From: JBDROX01 sp043809645
Lineage (GTDB): Bacteria; Patescibacteriota; Patescibacteriia; Magasanikbacterales; UBA922
Assembly: GCA_043809645.1 (NCBI GenBank)
Contig: JBDROX010000008.1
Span: forward strand, 1-50,548
Direction: 5' to 3'
DNA: 50,548 bases
Shown here: in pieces, positions 9,457-20,336 of the stretch
Numbering within the stretch: position 1 is the stretch's first letter
How the letters are laid out: every line of letters begins with the position of its first letter
Made by a program: the position numbers and the translations under genes
Notes under the pieces: generated by a model
The model's database searches: none
Told to the model about the DNA's origin: nothing
Seen by the model: only the letters and a program-made list of their open reading frames with translations

Positions 9457-10314
9457 ATGGTGCATCAGCATTTGGGGCAGTTAAGTAGAGGAGAGCGTGT
9501 TGTTCTAGCAATGGTATGGCTGGTGCAGCTCATGTTCTACCACACTCGGATTTACAGGGGTTTTCTTTGGATTGGCAGTCGCCTAAGTCGTCCTGGGGGC
9601 AGAGGAACCTTCCATATGATTCCTGGAGTACTTGCTCTCATCATGGTTCATACCAGGATTGAGCGTGGTTGGGGGCTCGGTCTTGCTCTCTACGGCTACC
9701 TCGGTTTTGTAATCATCATCGAAGCTGCGCGTCTGCCTTATGATTATCTTAGTAGCCGGCTACATCTTCACTGCATTCCGTTCGTTGCGCGGTATAGAGA
9801 GTGGATTGGGCCAGTCTATGGAGCATTGCTCGAAAATGGGGTTTTTCGAGATCATGAAAGGCGTATTCCGAGTACGATGCTTCCTTACACTGTGGGTGTA
9901 GTATTGCTTTACAACACCTTCGACCTTTGGTTCGCTGGACTCTCCATGGTTCCGCTCGCCTTTGGTGACCCGGCCGCGAGTATGGGTGGAAAGTCGGAAG
10001 TCGGCGGCGTCCTCGGAAGACTCACGTATAACAACAAGTCTTTGTATGGAGCCCTCTGCTTCATAATTTTTAGTCTTGCAATTATCGGTACCTCGCACTG
10101 GTTAACGATTTACACTGGTGCTTATCCAGTGGAGGAGATAGCTGTCACACCAATGATCATCGGTGTGGCCGTTGCCGCACTAATCGAGCTGGTCTGGTGG
10201 TCAGCACCGAAGAAGAGAACTGTCTGGTGGAAACGCCTTGATCTACTCGAGAACATGATGATCCTTTTTGCCTTTGCGTTCACTGCACAGGCGGTAGGTG
10301 TGCTACTCTTATAA
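9457..10314 (+). CDS. multi-pass membrane protein, dolichol/phytol kinase or CDP-lipid type
   Basis: The protein has 285 residues with about six hydrophobic segments. Near residues 168-195 it carries GDPAASMGGKSEVGG, then GRLTYNNKSLYGALCF. This resembles the GD-AA---G-------KS-EG signature of the CTP-dependent lipid kinase / phosphatidate cytidylyltransferase-like superfamily (SEC59, VTE5, DGK1). A role in phosphorylating a polyprenol or similar lipid is inferred from that motif only. The start is firm: AGGAGGTGA at 9445-9453 lies four bases before the ATG, a much stronger site than most genes here have. It has a private promoter and terminator, and looks more GC-rich than its neighbours. Confidence 0.7.
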   Translation: MVHQHLGQLSRGERVVLAMVWLVQLMFYHTRIYRGFLWIGSRLSRPGGRGTFHMIPGVLALIMVHTRIERGWGLGLALYGYLGFVIIIEAARLPYDYLSSRLHLHCIPFVARYREWIGPVYGALLENGVFRDHERRIPSTMLPYTVGVVLLYNTFDLWFAGLSMVPLAFGDPAASMGGKSEVGGVLGRLTYNNKSLYGALCFIIFSLAIIGTSHWLTIYTGAYPVEEIAVTPMIIGVAVAALIELVWWSAPKKRTVWWKRLDLLENMMILFAFAFTAQAVGVLLL

Positions 10315-10338
10315 CCGAGAGAGGGCATCTCGACTCGC

Positions 10339-10371
10339 ACGCTCCGGTCTAGGCTGGAGCGTTGTGTTTTT
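10339..10371 (+). terminator. rho-independent terminator
   Basis: ACGCTCC pairs perfectly with GGAGCGT around a ten-base loop and is followed by TGTGTTTTT. It ends the dolichol-kinase-like gene just before the rpsO promoter. Confidence 0.75.
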
Positions 10372-10383
10372 CAAAGTTGTATC

Positions 10384-10412
10384 TTGACAAAACATCCTCA
10401 TATTGCTATACT
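10384..10412 (+). promoter_or_regulatory. rpsO promoter
   Basis: A consensus-like sigma70 promoter: TTGACA (10384-10389), 17 bases, TATACT (10407-10412). It leaves an 80-base leader before rpsO holding GCCAT-ATA-ATGGC, a small hairpin that could belong to an S15-responsive leader. Confidence 0.85.
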
Positions 10413-10494
10413 CCCTCCGTTAATTATTAGCCATATAATGGCCCCTAACCACTGGGAACATGCTCTCCGTCGGCTAGGTAACCTCTATGCATGT

Positions 10495-10860
10495 ATGCTT
10501 TCGAAAATAAAAAAGCAGAACGTTATCAAAAAGTATCAAATCCATAAGGGAGATACTGGTTCAAGTGAAGTTCAGATCGCAATTCTCACAGCAGAGATTG
10601 ACGAGCTCGTAAAACATCTGAAGACACACGCAAAGGATCACTCTTCTCGCCGAGGACTCCTCCGAAAAGTAGGAGAAAGACGAAGACTTCTGCGTTACCT
10701 CAAGAAGGAAAATGGCAAATCATACGAAAATCTTGTGAAGAGTCTCAAACTCAAACAAGCAAAAGCACTTGAGAAACCACAGGTAGGGCAAGCTCAGGTG
10801 GATCCTTCAGAAAGTATTGAGGATAAGAAGGAGAATACAGATGACAAACCAAGTAAATAA
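10495..10860 (+). CDS. rpsO: 30S ribosomal protein S15
   Basis: S15 binds the central domain of 16S rRNA. The core is clear: GDTGSSEVQIAILTAEI near residues 18-34, then HAKDHSSRRGLLRKVGERRRLLRYLKK near residues 44-70. The 121-residue protein carries a C-terminal extension of about 30 charged residues beyond the normal 88-89. I chose ATG 10495 because the open frame further upstream runs through the promoter, so the 37 extra residues cannot be translated from this transcript. The gene overlaps the next one by 20 bases, and pnp follows, as in the rpsO-pnp operon of many bacteria. Confidence 0.96.
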   Translation: MLSKIKKQNVIKKYQIHKGDTGSSEVQIAILTAEIDELVKHLKTHAKDHSSRRGLLRKVGERRRLLRYLKKENGKSYENLVKSLKLKQAKALEKPQVGQAQVDPSESIEDKKENTDDKPSK

Positions 10861-11398
10861 GAAAAATCCACTGAAACACCCCGAACAACGTGTTGGGGTG
10901 TTTATTGATGTGCAGAATATGTATTATTCTGCCAAGAATCTTTTTTCCAAGAAAGTAAATTTTGGAAATATTGTGACAGAAGCAGTTGCTGGAAGAAAGC
11001 TAATCCGATCTATTGCGTACGTTATTAGAACAGAGTCTCAAGATGAACAGCCGTTCTTCGAAGCACTCTATAACCTAGGAATCGAAACTCGAGAGAAGGA
11101 TCTCCAGATATTCAACACTGGCATGCGAAAGGGAGATTGGGATGTCGGACTTGCGGTGGACGCCATTCGTCTTGCGCCAAGTTTAGACGCGATCGTTATC
11201 GTTTCTGGTGATGGAGACTATCTTCCACTTGTGGAATATTTGCAGAAGAGTAGCGGAAAGCAAGTCGAGGTTGTTGCCTTTGGTGAGACCACATCGAGTC
11301 GACTGATTGAAGAAGCGGATGATTTTTTAGATCTTTCAGAAGAGAAGGGTAAGTTCTTGATTGGTGACAAGAAAGGGTTCATAAGAAAGAAGAAATAG
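10841..11398 (+). CDS. NYN-domain (LabA/DUF88-type) putative RNase
   Basis: The 185-residue protein has the PIN-like NYN fold motifs: VGVFIDVQNMYYSAKNL near residue 20, KGDWDVGLAVDAIRL near residue 98, and AIVIVSGDGDYLPLVEYLQ near residues 118-136. These supply the cluster of Asp residues expected to bind metal. NYN proteins are generally nucleases acting on RNA. The ATG at 10841 is preceded by AAGGAG (10828-10833) and lies inside the rpsO end, so the two are translationally coupled. Its place between rpsO and pnp suggests a part in RNA processing or decay; the substrate is unknown. Confidence 0.88.
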   Translation: MTNQVNKKNPLKHPEQRVGVFIDVQNMYYSAKNLFSKKVNFGNIVTEAVAGRKLIRSIAYVIRTESQDEQPFFEALYNLGIETREKDLQIFNTGMRKGDWDVGLAVDAIRLAPSLDAIVIVSGDGDYLPLVEYLQKSSGKQVEVVAFGETTSSRLIEEADDFLDLSEEKGKFLIGDKKGFIRKKK

Positions 11399-11495
11399 TT
11401 AGGCAAATAATATTATTCAAGAAGATTGGCCTATAGACAAGTAGGTTCCTCTGGGATCTGAAGTCTCTAGACCAACTTCGTAGAAAAGAAAATTT

Positions 11496-13892
11496 ATGTT
11501 GGATGTGAAGCGTTGGACCACTCAGTGGGGTGGCCGAGAACTCACTATTGAGGTGGGTCAATTTGCATTGCAGGCAACTGCAGCGTGTACAGTTCAATAT
11601 GGTGACACTGTTGTTCTTGCGACTGCAGTGAAGAGTGATACGAAGAGAGAGGGAATCGATTACTTTCCTCTCATGGTGGACTTCGAAGAGAAACTCTATG
11701 CAGCAGGAAAGATCAAAGGATCACGATTCATCAAAAGAGAAGGTCGCCCAACTGATGAGGCAATTCTCTCAGGACGAATGATTGATCGATCAATTCGACC
11801 GCTTTTTGATGAGTGTATGAGAAATGATATTCAGGTTGTACTGACTGTTCTTTCGTATGACCAAGAAAATGATGCAGCTATTACTGCTCTCGTAGCAGCC
11901 AGCTGTGCACTCTCTATGTCGCCAATTCCGTGGAATGGTCCGATCGGTGGCGCTCGTATTGGTATGGACGCACAGGGTGAATTCATTCTCAATGTCACGA
12001 AGAGTCAGCTTGCAGAGAATGGCGGACTGGACATGGTTGTTGCAGGAACTCCAGAAAAACTCGTCATGGTAGAGGCTGCAGCGCACGAGCTTCCAGAAAC
12101 AAAAGCATGCGAAGCTATGAAATGGGGTTGTGAACAGCTAAAGCCAGTAATTGAGCTTATTGAAAAAGTTGTTATAGAGGTTGGACAAGAAAAAGAATTG
12201 CCACCAGAGGTAGCAGATGACGCAGAAGAGATTGAAGATTCAGTCGAGGAACAAGTGCGAAAGGCTGTTCGTAGGTTCGTCTTCGATAGTGCAGAGACCA
12301 TGATATTTGATACAAAGAAAGTTGGAAAGAAAGAGCGAAATCTCATGCAAAGTTCGGTCAAAAAAGCTGCAAAAGCACACCTTATAGAAAAAGGATTTGA
12401 AGAAGACGTTCATGGTGTTGGTCTCGGCAATATCAAAGAGTATATCTCAGAAGTAGTCACTCAGAGAATTCTTGAAAAAGAACAACGCCTGGATGGTCGT
12501 GCTATGACAGAAGTACGTGAGCTCATTGCAAGTGTTGACTTGCTTCCTAGAACACATGGGTCAGGCATGTTTATGCGAGGTGATACGCAGGTTCTCTCTG
12601 TGGTCACACTTGGTTCACCTGGTGACGTACAGACACTCGATACTATGGAAGAAGATGGTAAGAAACGATACATGCATCACTACAATGATGCTCCATTCAC
12701 ATATGGCGAAGCTGGTTTCATGCGTGGACCAGGTAGGCGTGCCATCGGACATGGTGCACTTGCGGAAAAAGCACTCGAGCCAGTGCTCCCAACAGAAGAA
12801 GATTTTCCTTATGCTATTCGCGTAGTATCAGAAGTTATGGGTGCAAATGGATCGAGCTCTATGGCATCAACGTGTGGGTCGTCACTGTCACTCATGGCAG
12901 CAGGTGTCCCAATCAAGAGGCCGGTAGCTGGTATTGCAATGGGCCTTGCATCAGTCGGACTTGGTATGGAATCAGAATCACCAAAATGGAAAGTCCTTAC
13001 TGATCTCCAAGACGTCGAGGATGGCCCAGGAGGAATGGATTTCAAGATTGCTGGTACAGCAGATGGTATTACTGCTATCCAGATGGATACCAAGACATAT
13101 GGGCTTCCTTGGGATCTTGTTGACGAGACAGTAAAACGATCAAAAGATGCACGAACATTTGTTCTCGAAGCTATGACAAGAATTCTATCAGCACCACGCG
13201 CAGAACTTTCCAAGTACGCACCACGTATCGAGACAATGCAGATTGATCCTGAAAAGATTCGTGATGTTATTGGTCCTGGTGGAAAGATGATCAATTCTAT
13301 TATCAATGAAACTGGAGTTCAGATGGATATCGAACAGGATGGCCGTGTTCTCATCACATCAACTGACAGTGAGGGAATGAGAAGAGCGATTGAAATAGTT
13401 AAAAATCTTACAAAGGAAGTAGAAGTTGATGAGATTTATGATGGAGAAGTTGTCAGACTCGAAGACTTCGGTGCATTTGTTCAGCTGTTGCCAAACAAAG
13501 ACGGACTTGTGCATGTTTCAGAGATTGCATGGGCACGTACAAATAAACCTAGTGATGTCCTCAAACTTGGCCAGAAGGTGAGGGTGAAAGTAAAGGAGAT
13601 TGATAATCTTGGTAGAGTGAATCTTTCGATGAAAGCACTCATCGAGAAGCCAGCTGATTACGTAGAGCAACCTCCACGAGCACCGCGCGGGCCATCTCGA
13701 GGTCCAAGTCGTGGCCCGGGTGGACATGGTGGTAATAGAGGGCCACGAAGAAATAGTGGTGGTTCTCATGGATCAAGACAGTATGATAGAGAGCCTTTCA
13801 CTCCAAGACCAGCAGCACCTGCCCCTGATTCAGTCGCAAAGATTGAAGAGAGACCAAAGAAGAAGGGGCTATTCGGATTTGGGAAGAAGTAG
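11496..13892 (+). CDS. pnp: polyribonucleotide nucleotidyltransferase (PNPase)
   Basis: PNPase is the phosphorolytic 3'-5' exoribonuclease of RNA turnover. The 798-residue protein shows two RNase PH-like cores (near residues 10-215 and 325-545; GRPTDEAILSGRMIDRSIRPLF in the first, FMRGDTQVLSVVTLG in the second) separated by a helical linker. A KH domain follows with VIGPGGKMINSII near residue 590, then an S1 domain beginning YDGEVVRLEDFGAFVQLLP near residue 647. The tail after residue 710 is unusual: about 90 residues rich in Arg, Gly and Pro (GPSRGPSRGPGGHGG) ending KKKGLFGFGKK, likely disordered and RNA-binding. There is no obvious Shine-Dalgarno sequence. Confidence 0.97.
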   Translation: MLDVKRWTTQWGGRELTIEVGQFALQATAACTVQYGDTVVLATAVKSDTKREGIDYFPLMVDFEEKLYAAGKIKGSRFIKREGRPTDEAILSGRMIDRSIRPLFDECMRNDIQVVLTVLSYDQENDAAITALVAASCALSMSPIPWNGPIGGARIGMDAQGEFILNVTKSQLAENGGLDMVVAGTPEKLVMVEAAAHELPETKACEAMKWGCEQLKPVIELIEKVVIEVGQEKELPPEVADDAEEIEDSVEEQVRKAVRRFVFDSAETMIFDTKKVGKKERNLMQSSVKKAAKAHLIEKGFEEDVHGVGLGNIKEYISEVVTQRILEKEQRLDGRAMTEVRELIASVDLLPRTHGSGMFMRGDTQVLSVVTLGSPGDVQTLDTMEEDGKKRYMHHYNDAPFTYGEAGFMRGPGRRAIGHGALAEKALEPVLPTEEDFPYAIRVVSEVMGANGSSSMASTCGSSLSLMAAGVPIKRPVAGIAMGLASVGLGMESESPKWKVLTDLQDVEDGPGGMDFKIAGTADGITAIQMDTKTYGLPWDLVDETVKRSKDARTFVLEAMTRILSAPRAELSKYAPRIETMQIDPEKIRDVIGPGGKMINSIINETGVQMDIEQDGRVLITSTDSEGMRRAIEIVKNLTKEVEVDEIYDGEVVRLEDFGAFVQLLPNKDGLVHVSEIAWARTNKPSDVLKLGQKVRVKVKEIDNLGRVNLSMKALIEKPADYVEQPPRAPRGPSRGPSRGPGGHGGNRGPRRNSGGSHGSRQYDREPFTPRPAAPAPDSVAKIEERPKKKGLFGFGKK

Positions 13893-13919
13893 CATGTGAG
13901 CCAAGGGCGAACATAGCTA

Positions 13920-13939
13920 TCCTGAGCGAAGTCGAAGGA
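13920..13939. repeat. dispersed repeat TCCTGAGCGAAGTCGAAGGA
   Basis: This 20-base imperfect palindrome lies in the spacer after pnp. It is the same family as the right arm of the large inverted repeat at 20739-20851. The motif CCTTCGACTCCGCTCAGG is a well-known intergenic repeat in many bacterial genomes. Confidence 0.7.
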
Positions 13940-13968
13940 TTTCTTGCGTCGAGTAGACTAAATATTAA

Positions 13969-13992
13969 AAAAGTGGCCTTTTGGTCACTTTT
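13969..13992 (+). terminator. rho-independent terminator of rpsO-pnp
   Basis: AAAAGTGGCC pairs with GGTCACTTTT (one G-T) around TTTT, with a T-rich tail. Confidence 0.8.
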
Positions 13993-14001
13993 CTAATACG
14001 C

Positions 14002-14030
14002 TTGTTTTATCTGCATTTTTATGGTTTAAT
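14002..14030 (+). promoter_or_regulatory. probable tRNA-Leu promoter
   Basis: TTGTTT, 17 bases, TTTAAT. The -10 box ends 13 bases before the mature tRNA 5' end, so the transcript would begin almost at the tRNA. Confidence 0.5.
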
Positions 14031-14043
14031 GTCTTGGAAATAA

Positions 14044-14128
14044 GCCGCGGTGGTGAAACTGGTAGACACGCCAGCCTTAGGAGCTGGTACCTTCGGGTGT
14101 GAGAGTTCGAGTCTCTCCCGCGGCACCA
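14044..14128 (+). tRNA. tRNA-Leu (anticodon UAG)
   Basis: The acceptor stem GCCGCGG/CCGCGGC is perfect, with discriminator A and an encoded CCA. The anticodon stem CCAGC/GCTGG encloses the loop CTTAGGA, giving anticodon TAG. The long variable arm (TACCTTCGGGTGT) is the class II type expected for Leu. The T arm is GAGAG-TTCGAGT-CTCTC. Confidence 0.95.
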
Positions 14129-14133
14129 ATTTT

Positions 14134-14367
14134 ATGCAGATTCCTTCTATAGATCTCCACACATGTGAGCTCATCCCAGATGCTCTCGAAAAGCTTGAAA
14201 CAGAGCTTTTTTTATTGTTCCAAAAAGGGGAGAGGCGTATAGAAGTCGTCCATGGTATTGGAGAAGGGAAAATGGCAGCTGCCGTGCATAGGGAACTGAA
14301 CAGGAATCCAATGGTTGGAAGTCGGTTAGAGAGCGACCATGGTGGAAGTTGTATTATTTCTTTATAA
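14134..14367 (+). CDS. small Smr-domain protein
   Basis: A stand-alone Smr domain of 77 residues. The family motifs are present: IDLHTCELIPDALEKLE at the start (usual form DLHG---EA) and IEVVHGIGEGKMAAAVHREL near residues 38-57 (HGxGxG loop). Near residues 62-77 the chain reads LESDHGGSCIISL, like the GGxGxT end of Smr. Smr domains are nucleases or nucleic-acid binders, first known from the C-terminus of MutS2. I chose the ATG at 14134 because the open frame upstream lies inside the tRNA. It starts five bases after the tRNA CCA, so it may be read from the tRNA promoter, and it overlaps the following gene. Confidence 0.82.
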   Translation: MQIPSIDLHTCELIPDALEKLETELFLLFQKGERRIEVVHGIGEGKMAAAVHRELNRNPMVGSRLESDHGGSCIISL

Positions 14368-14911
14368 ATATATGCTTTGGTTTCTTATTCCTATTTTCAT
14401 TATTCTCATTACTTTTGCAATAGCGAGTGTTTCAGGTGCCCCCTTTGTACCAAGCAAGAAAGAGGATGTGTCGCGTTTTCTTGAGCTTGCCGAGATAAAG
14501 GATGGCGAGACAGTGGTAGATCTTGGGTGTGGTGATGGTCGATTTGTGTTTGCTTCACTGGAGCATGGCGCTGGCGCAAGAGGATATGAGATTTCTCTTA
14601 TCCCCTTTATTTTTGCAAAGATACAGCAGCTTTTTGATAAAAAGAAGCGAACAGCGAAGATTTATTTTAAAAACTTTTGGAAAGCCGATGTGTCAGATGT
14701 TGATATTGTCTATGTATTCCTCATGCCAGATAAGATGGGGAGGCTCAGGAAGAAAATGGAGGAAGAATTGCCTCCAGGTGCCCGAGTCATTACCTATGTC
14801 TGGCCAGTGAAGGGCTGGGGGTATAAAAAAGTAGATAGACAAGAAGAAAAGCCAGCCCTCTATCTCTACACTATTGATAATTGCAGAAATAGAAAAGATA
14901 CCCTATACTAA
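14339..14911 (+). CDS. membrane-anchored SAM-dependent methyltransferase
   Basis: The 190-residue protein has one N-terminal membrane helix (near residues 12-32, LWFLIPIFIILITFAIASV) followed by a class I methyltransferase core. Motif I is ETVVDLGCGDGRFVFASLEHG near residue 58, followed by an acidic residue in GYEISLIPF that fits motif II. The substrate is unknown. The start could be ATG 14339, overlapping the Smr gene by 29 bases, or ATG 14372, four bases after its stop and directly before the membrane helix. Confidence 0.8.
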   Translation: MVEVVLFLYKYMLWFLIPIFIILITFAIASVSGAPFVPSKKEDVSRFLELAEIKDGETVVDLGCGDGRFVFASLEHGAGARGYEISLIPFIFAKIQQLFDKKKRTAKIYFKNFWKADVSDVDIVYVFLMPDKMGRLRKKMEEELPPGARVITYVWPVKGWGYKKVDRQEEKPALYLYTIDNCRNRKDTLY

Positions 14912-14942
14912 TCTCAGTAAATTATTTTTGTAACTCATAACT

Positions 14943-16136
14943 ATGGAACAAATTCCGCAGTCAGCGTACACAAAGACAACCAAGACAAGTTGGTTTTCTC
15001 GTATAGGAGGATCTGTCAAGGGAATTTTTATTGGATTTCTTCTGTTTATTGCCTCATTTATACTCCTTTACTGGAATGAAGGAAGAGAAGATCTTTCAAA
15101 AACAGCAGATGATGCAACGCCGATTCAGGCTACGGAGGCTGTTGTGGAGTCTCTGAATGGAACGCTTGTTGGGGCAAGTGGAATTCTGGAATCAACTGAA
15201 ACGGTCGGCGACGATATGTTTCTAAGGCCAAGTGCATACCTTTCTGTTTCTCGAAAAGTTGAAATGTATGCATGGGTAGAGAAGACCTCCAGTCAGACCG
15301 ATACAAAGCTGGGTGGTTCTCAGGAAACAACTACTGAATATAGTTATGAAAAGGATTGGGCCAATACTCCGACAGACTCCAGTAGCTTCGAAGTGCCAGT
15401 AGGGCATACAAATCCAGCCAAGCAAATTGATGATACGACGAAAACTGTCTCAACAGCATCTATTGGAAATTTTGCACTCGAGCCAGCAAGTCTTGGGCTT
15501 GTCGGAAGTCAGGGTGTCGATCTTTCTTTTGAAAATGTGACACTCACTGAAGAAGCAAAGTTTGCGGGCGGGTATATATTTGTCGGTCGTGGAAGCATAG
15601 AATCACCGTGGGTTGGTGATATGCGTATTAGCTATAGCGTTGTTCCGTCTGGGCAGGAAGTTATTGTTCTTGGAAAACAGCAGGGTCAGAAACTCGTTCC
15701 ATTCTTCACAAAAGATGGCGGAAAGATTTACCGAGCCTTCAAAGGAGATCTTGATACTGCAGTCAGCGAGCTGAGTAGTGAGCACAAGACCTCAACATGG
15801 ATTTTTCGTGTGATTGGTTTCCTCATGATGTGGATGGGTCTCTTGTCCATCTTCGCTCCGCTTTCAGTTCTGCTCGACGTCCTCCCAATTCTTGGATCAA
15901 TTAGCAGAACTGCAGTGAAGTTCGTGACATTTTTTGTTTCACTTGCTCTCTCCATTGTAATAATTATTATTTCAATGATTTTCCATAATATTTTGGCAGT
16001 GTTAGCTGTTGCGCTCGTTGTTGCTGGTGGGCTAGGGGTTTTGATCAAGAAGAAGATGAAGGAGAAAAAGAGTGGTGGCAAGCCAGTGGAAAAAGTTGAG
16101 CCGGAAGTGAAGGTTGAGGAGAAGAAAGAAGAATAA
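14943..16136 (+). CDS. TMEM43-like membrane protein
   Basis: The 397-residue protein looks like TMEM43 (LUMA, DUF1625). The evidence is a first membrane helix near residues 25-44 ending in LYWNEGRED, where WNEGR is the family hallmark, and GDMRISYSVVPSGQEVIVLGKQQG near residues 222-245. Three or more membrane helices follow near residues 285-375, and the tail is charged with many Lys and Glu. In animals TMEM43 is an inner-nuclear-membrane and ER protein; bacterial members have no settled function. The gene is closed by a strong terminator at 16171 that it shares with the convergent small gene. Confidence 0.78.
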   Translation: MEQIPQSAYTKTTKTSWFSRIGGSVKGIFIGFLLFIASFILLYWNEGREDLSKTADDATPIQATEAVVESLNGTLVGASGILESTETVGDDMFLRPSAYLSVSRKVEMYAWVEKTSSQTDTKLGGSQETTTEYSYEKDWANTPTDSSSFEVPVGHTNPAKQIDDTTKTVSTASIGNFALEPASLGLVGSQGVDLSFENVTLTEEAKFAGGYIFVGRGSIESPWVGDMRISYSVVPSGQEVIVLGKQQGQKLVPFFTKDGGKIYRAFKGDLDTAVSELSSEHKTSTWIFRVIGFLMMWMGLLSIFAPLSVLLDVLPILGSISRTAVKFVTFFVSLALSIVIIIISMIFHNILAVLAVALVVAGGLGVLIKKKMKEKKSGGKPVEKVEPEVKVEEKKEE

Positions 16137-16170
16137 AGATTAAGATTAAGACTGAAAGATTAGTATTAAA

Positions 16171-16194
16171 AAAAACGCTCGGAAGGGCGTTTTT
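16171..16194. terminator. bidirectional terminator
   Basis: AAAAACGCTC pairs with GGGCGTTTTT around GGAA. A-runs and T-runs on both sides let it serve the TMEM43-like gene and the convergent small minus-strand gene. Confidence 0.85.
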
Positions 16195-16203
16195 GCTTTG
16201 GCG

Positions 16204-16380
16204 CTAGAAATGCCAGAAACCTTGATCCATTATAGCCCAGCCTTCGAAACGGATGTGCTCTGGTACCAGGCCGTTCTTAGCCAGCTTGTCCACGTACTCC
16301 TTTGCCAACACTTCGAGTCCCCATGGGTTCTTGACCTCTACGCTAGTTTTTGTCCACCAACTTTTTTCCTTTTCCAGCAT
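16204..16380 (-). CDS. 58-residue protein of unknown function
   Basis: No family is recognised. The protein (MLEKEKSWWTKTSVEVK...) is soluble-looking, with three W near the start and end. It is judged real because the context is complete: AAGGGAG lies eight bases before the ATG at 16380, a promoter sits at 16413-16441, and a terminator follows ten bases after the stop. The upstream extension of the open frame (14 residues) is ignored because it lies over the Shine-Dalgarno sequence. Confidence 0.6.
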   Translation of the reverse strand: MLEKEKSWWTKTSVEVKNPWGLEVLAKEYVDKLAKNGLVPEHIRFEGWAIMDQGFWHF

Positions 16381-16412
16381 TTGCGTACTCCCTTTGCAAT
16401 TGGTCGTTAGTA

Positions 16413-16441
16413 TATATAACACAATAGAGTAATTTTGTCTA
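16413..16441 (-). promoter_or_regulatory. promoter of the 58-residue gene
   Basis: On the minus strand: TAGACA, 17 bases, TATATA. The -10 box ends 32 bases before the start codon. Confidence 0.6.
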
Positions 16442-16558
16442 TGGTATGCACTTGAAGATTGAGATAGTAGTATTAAAATATATCCTGAGGACGCTTTTTA
16501 GTTTAAATAAGCTAAAATTTATCCACTGATTATCCACCTTTATGTTTACAAGGAAGAC

Positions 16559-16587
16559 TTGACAACTTTTTTCACTTCCTGTATAGT
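16559..16587 (+). promoter_or_regulatory. 23S-5S rRNA promoter
   Basis: A near-consensus sigma70 promoter: TTGACA (16559-16564), 17 bases, TATAGT (16582-16587). It is the strongest promoter-like site before the rRNA unit. Confidence 0.85.
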
Positions 16588-16992
16588 ATGGGAGCTCTAG
16601 AAATGAGCCTATCCGCCTTGGGCGGACCCACGTCCCAGCTAGCTTGGACCTCTGGATATGAAAGTAACACAATCAGACAATCATGTTACTCAATCAAACA
16701 TATCACAGAATCCCAAGCTGTTAGGACATAACATATATTGTTTCTGACCGCTTGCAAGGCGGTCGTTTTATTTCCATTGATTTCACAGATTTTGTTTCAC
16801 AGATTTCACTGATATATCGGTGCAGTCTGTGAGATAGGATTGTGACTGATCATTACAATTCAACCATGTCAAACATATCACAAAGAAAGACGTAAAGGCC
16901 TTTGGTCCACGTCTCACGTGATACTAAAGCAAAACCACGTAGAGATCTGCCTGGGGCAGACCGCGTGGAATGAAAGTACAATTATGTGTTTT
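16588..16992 (+). other. structured rRNA leader with two similar blocks, no 16S
   Basis: These 405 bases hold no 16S or tRNA. Hairpins include TCCGCC-TT-GGGCGGA, GTCCCAGCTAGCTTGGAC (nearly self-complementary) and TCTGCC-TGGG-GGCAGA. Two blocks repeat elements. ATGAAAGTA follows a hairpin at 16658 and again at 16970. TCAAACATATCACA occurs near 16695 and again near 16870. A 29-codon frame runs from ATG 16658 (MKVTQSDNH...) to a TGA at 16745 that touches an intrinsic terminator. A tandem TTTCACAGATTT repeat lies at 16781-16813. The layout resembles a leader with attenuation or antitermination; that is inference. Confidence 0.5.
16746..16773 (+). terminator. intrinsic terminator inside the rRNA leader
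   Basis: GACCGC and GCGGTC form a 6-bp stem around TTGCAAG, followed by GTTTTATTT. It lies between the strong promoter and the 23S gene, so either it is antiterminated or it makes a short leader RNA of about 180 bases. Confidence 0.6.
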
Positions 16993-20043
<3,051 letters not shown>

Positions 20044-20053
20044 GAAGCACATA

Positions 20054-20070
20054 GCGGTACTTCGTACCGC
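20054..20070 (+). other. hairpin between 23S and 5S
   Basis: GCGGTAC-TTC-GTACCGC, a perfect 7-bp stem ten bases after the 23S end. It has no T-run, so an RNA-processing or protective role is more likely than termination. Confidence 0.5.
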
Positions 20071-20078
20071 AAATTCTA

Positions 20079-20155
20079 AAAAACAAATAACAAATAACAA
20101 ATTTGGATATTGATATTTGTTATTTATTTGGAATTTGCTATTTGCTATTTGACAT
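20079..20155. repeat. AT-rich repeat tract between 23S and 5S
   Basis: Units of AAATAACA and their inverse TGTTATTT fill the spacer, giving a long weak inverted repeat. Fifteen bases (ACAAATAACAAATTT, 20090-20104) recur exactly inside the EndoQ-like gene at 36651-36665. Confidence 0.7.
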
Positions 20156-20169
20156 TTTTTTAAAGAGAG

Positions 20170-20287
20170 CCTTATCTTGGTGGCTGTTGAGACGGGGGTA
20201 CACCTGTACCCATCTCGAACACAGCAGTTAAGCCCGTCATCGCCGATGGTACTCGCAAGGGGAGAGTAGGTCGCCGCCAAGATAAGG
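20170..20287 (+). rRNA. rrf: 5S ribosomal RNA
   Basis: About 118 bases with the terminal stem CCTTATCTTGG/CCAAGATAAGG and the core TACCCATCTCGAACACAGCA, then AAGCCCGTCATCGCCGATGG. The terminal stem extends outward (AGAG/CTCT) into a T-run, so the gene end also works as a terminator. Confidence 0.95.
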
Positions 20288-20301
20288 CTCTTTTTTAATA
20301 C

Positions 20302-20333
20302 AAAAACAGCCTATTTTTTAAGCTGTTTTTTTT
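20302..20333. terminator. terminator after 5S, bidirectional
   Basis: AAAAACAGC pairs with GCTGTTTTT around an 11-base loop, followed by eight T. Read the other way it can also end the minus-strand gene at 20410. Confidence 0.8.
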
Positions 20334-20336
20334 CTG

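Noticed and set aside
10384..10494. N-terminal extension of rpsO in the same open frame
   Set aside because: It spans the TTGACA-17-TATACT promoter; S15 proteins start near 10495.
14050..14133. Protein start inside tRNA-Leu leading into the Smr gene
   Set aside because: The sequence is tRNA; the Smr protein has its own ATG at 14134.
20079..20155. CRISPR array
   Set aside because: The repeats are short, AT-rich and contiguous, with no unique spacers and no cas genes nearby.
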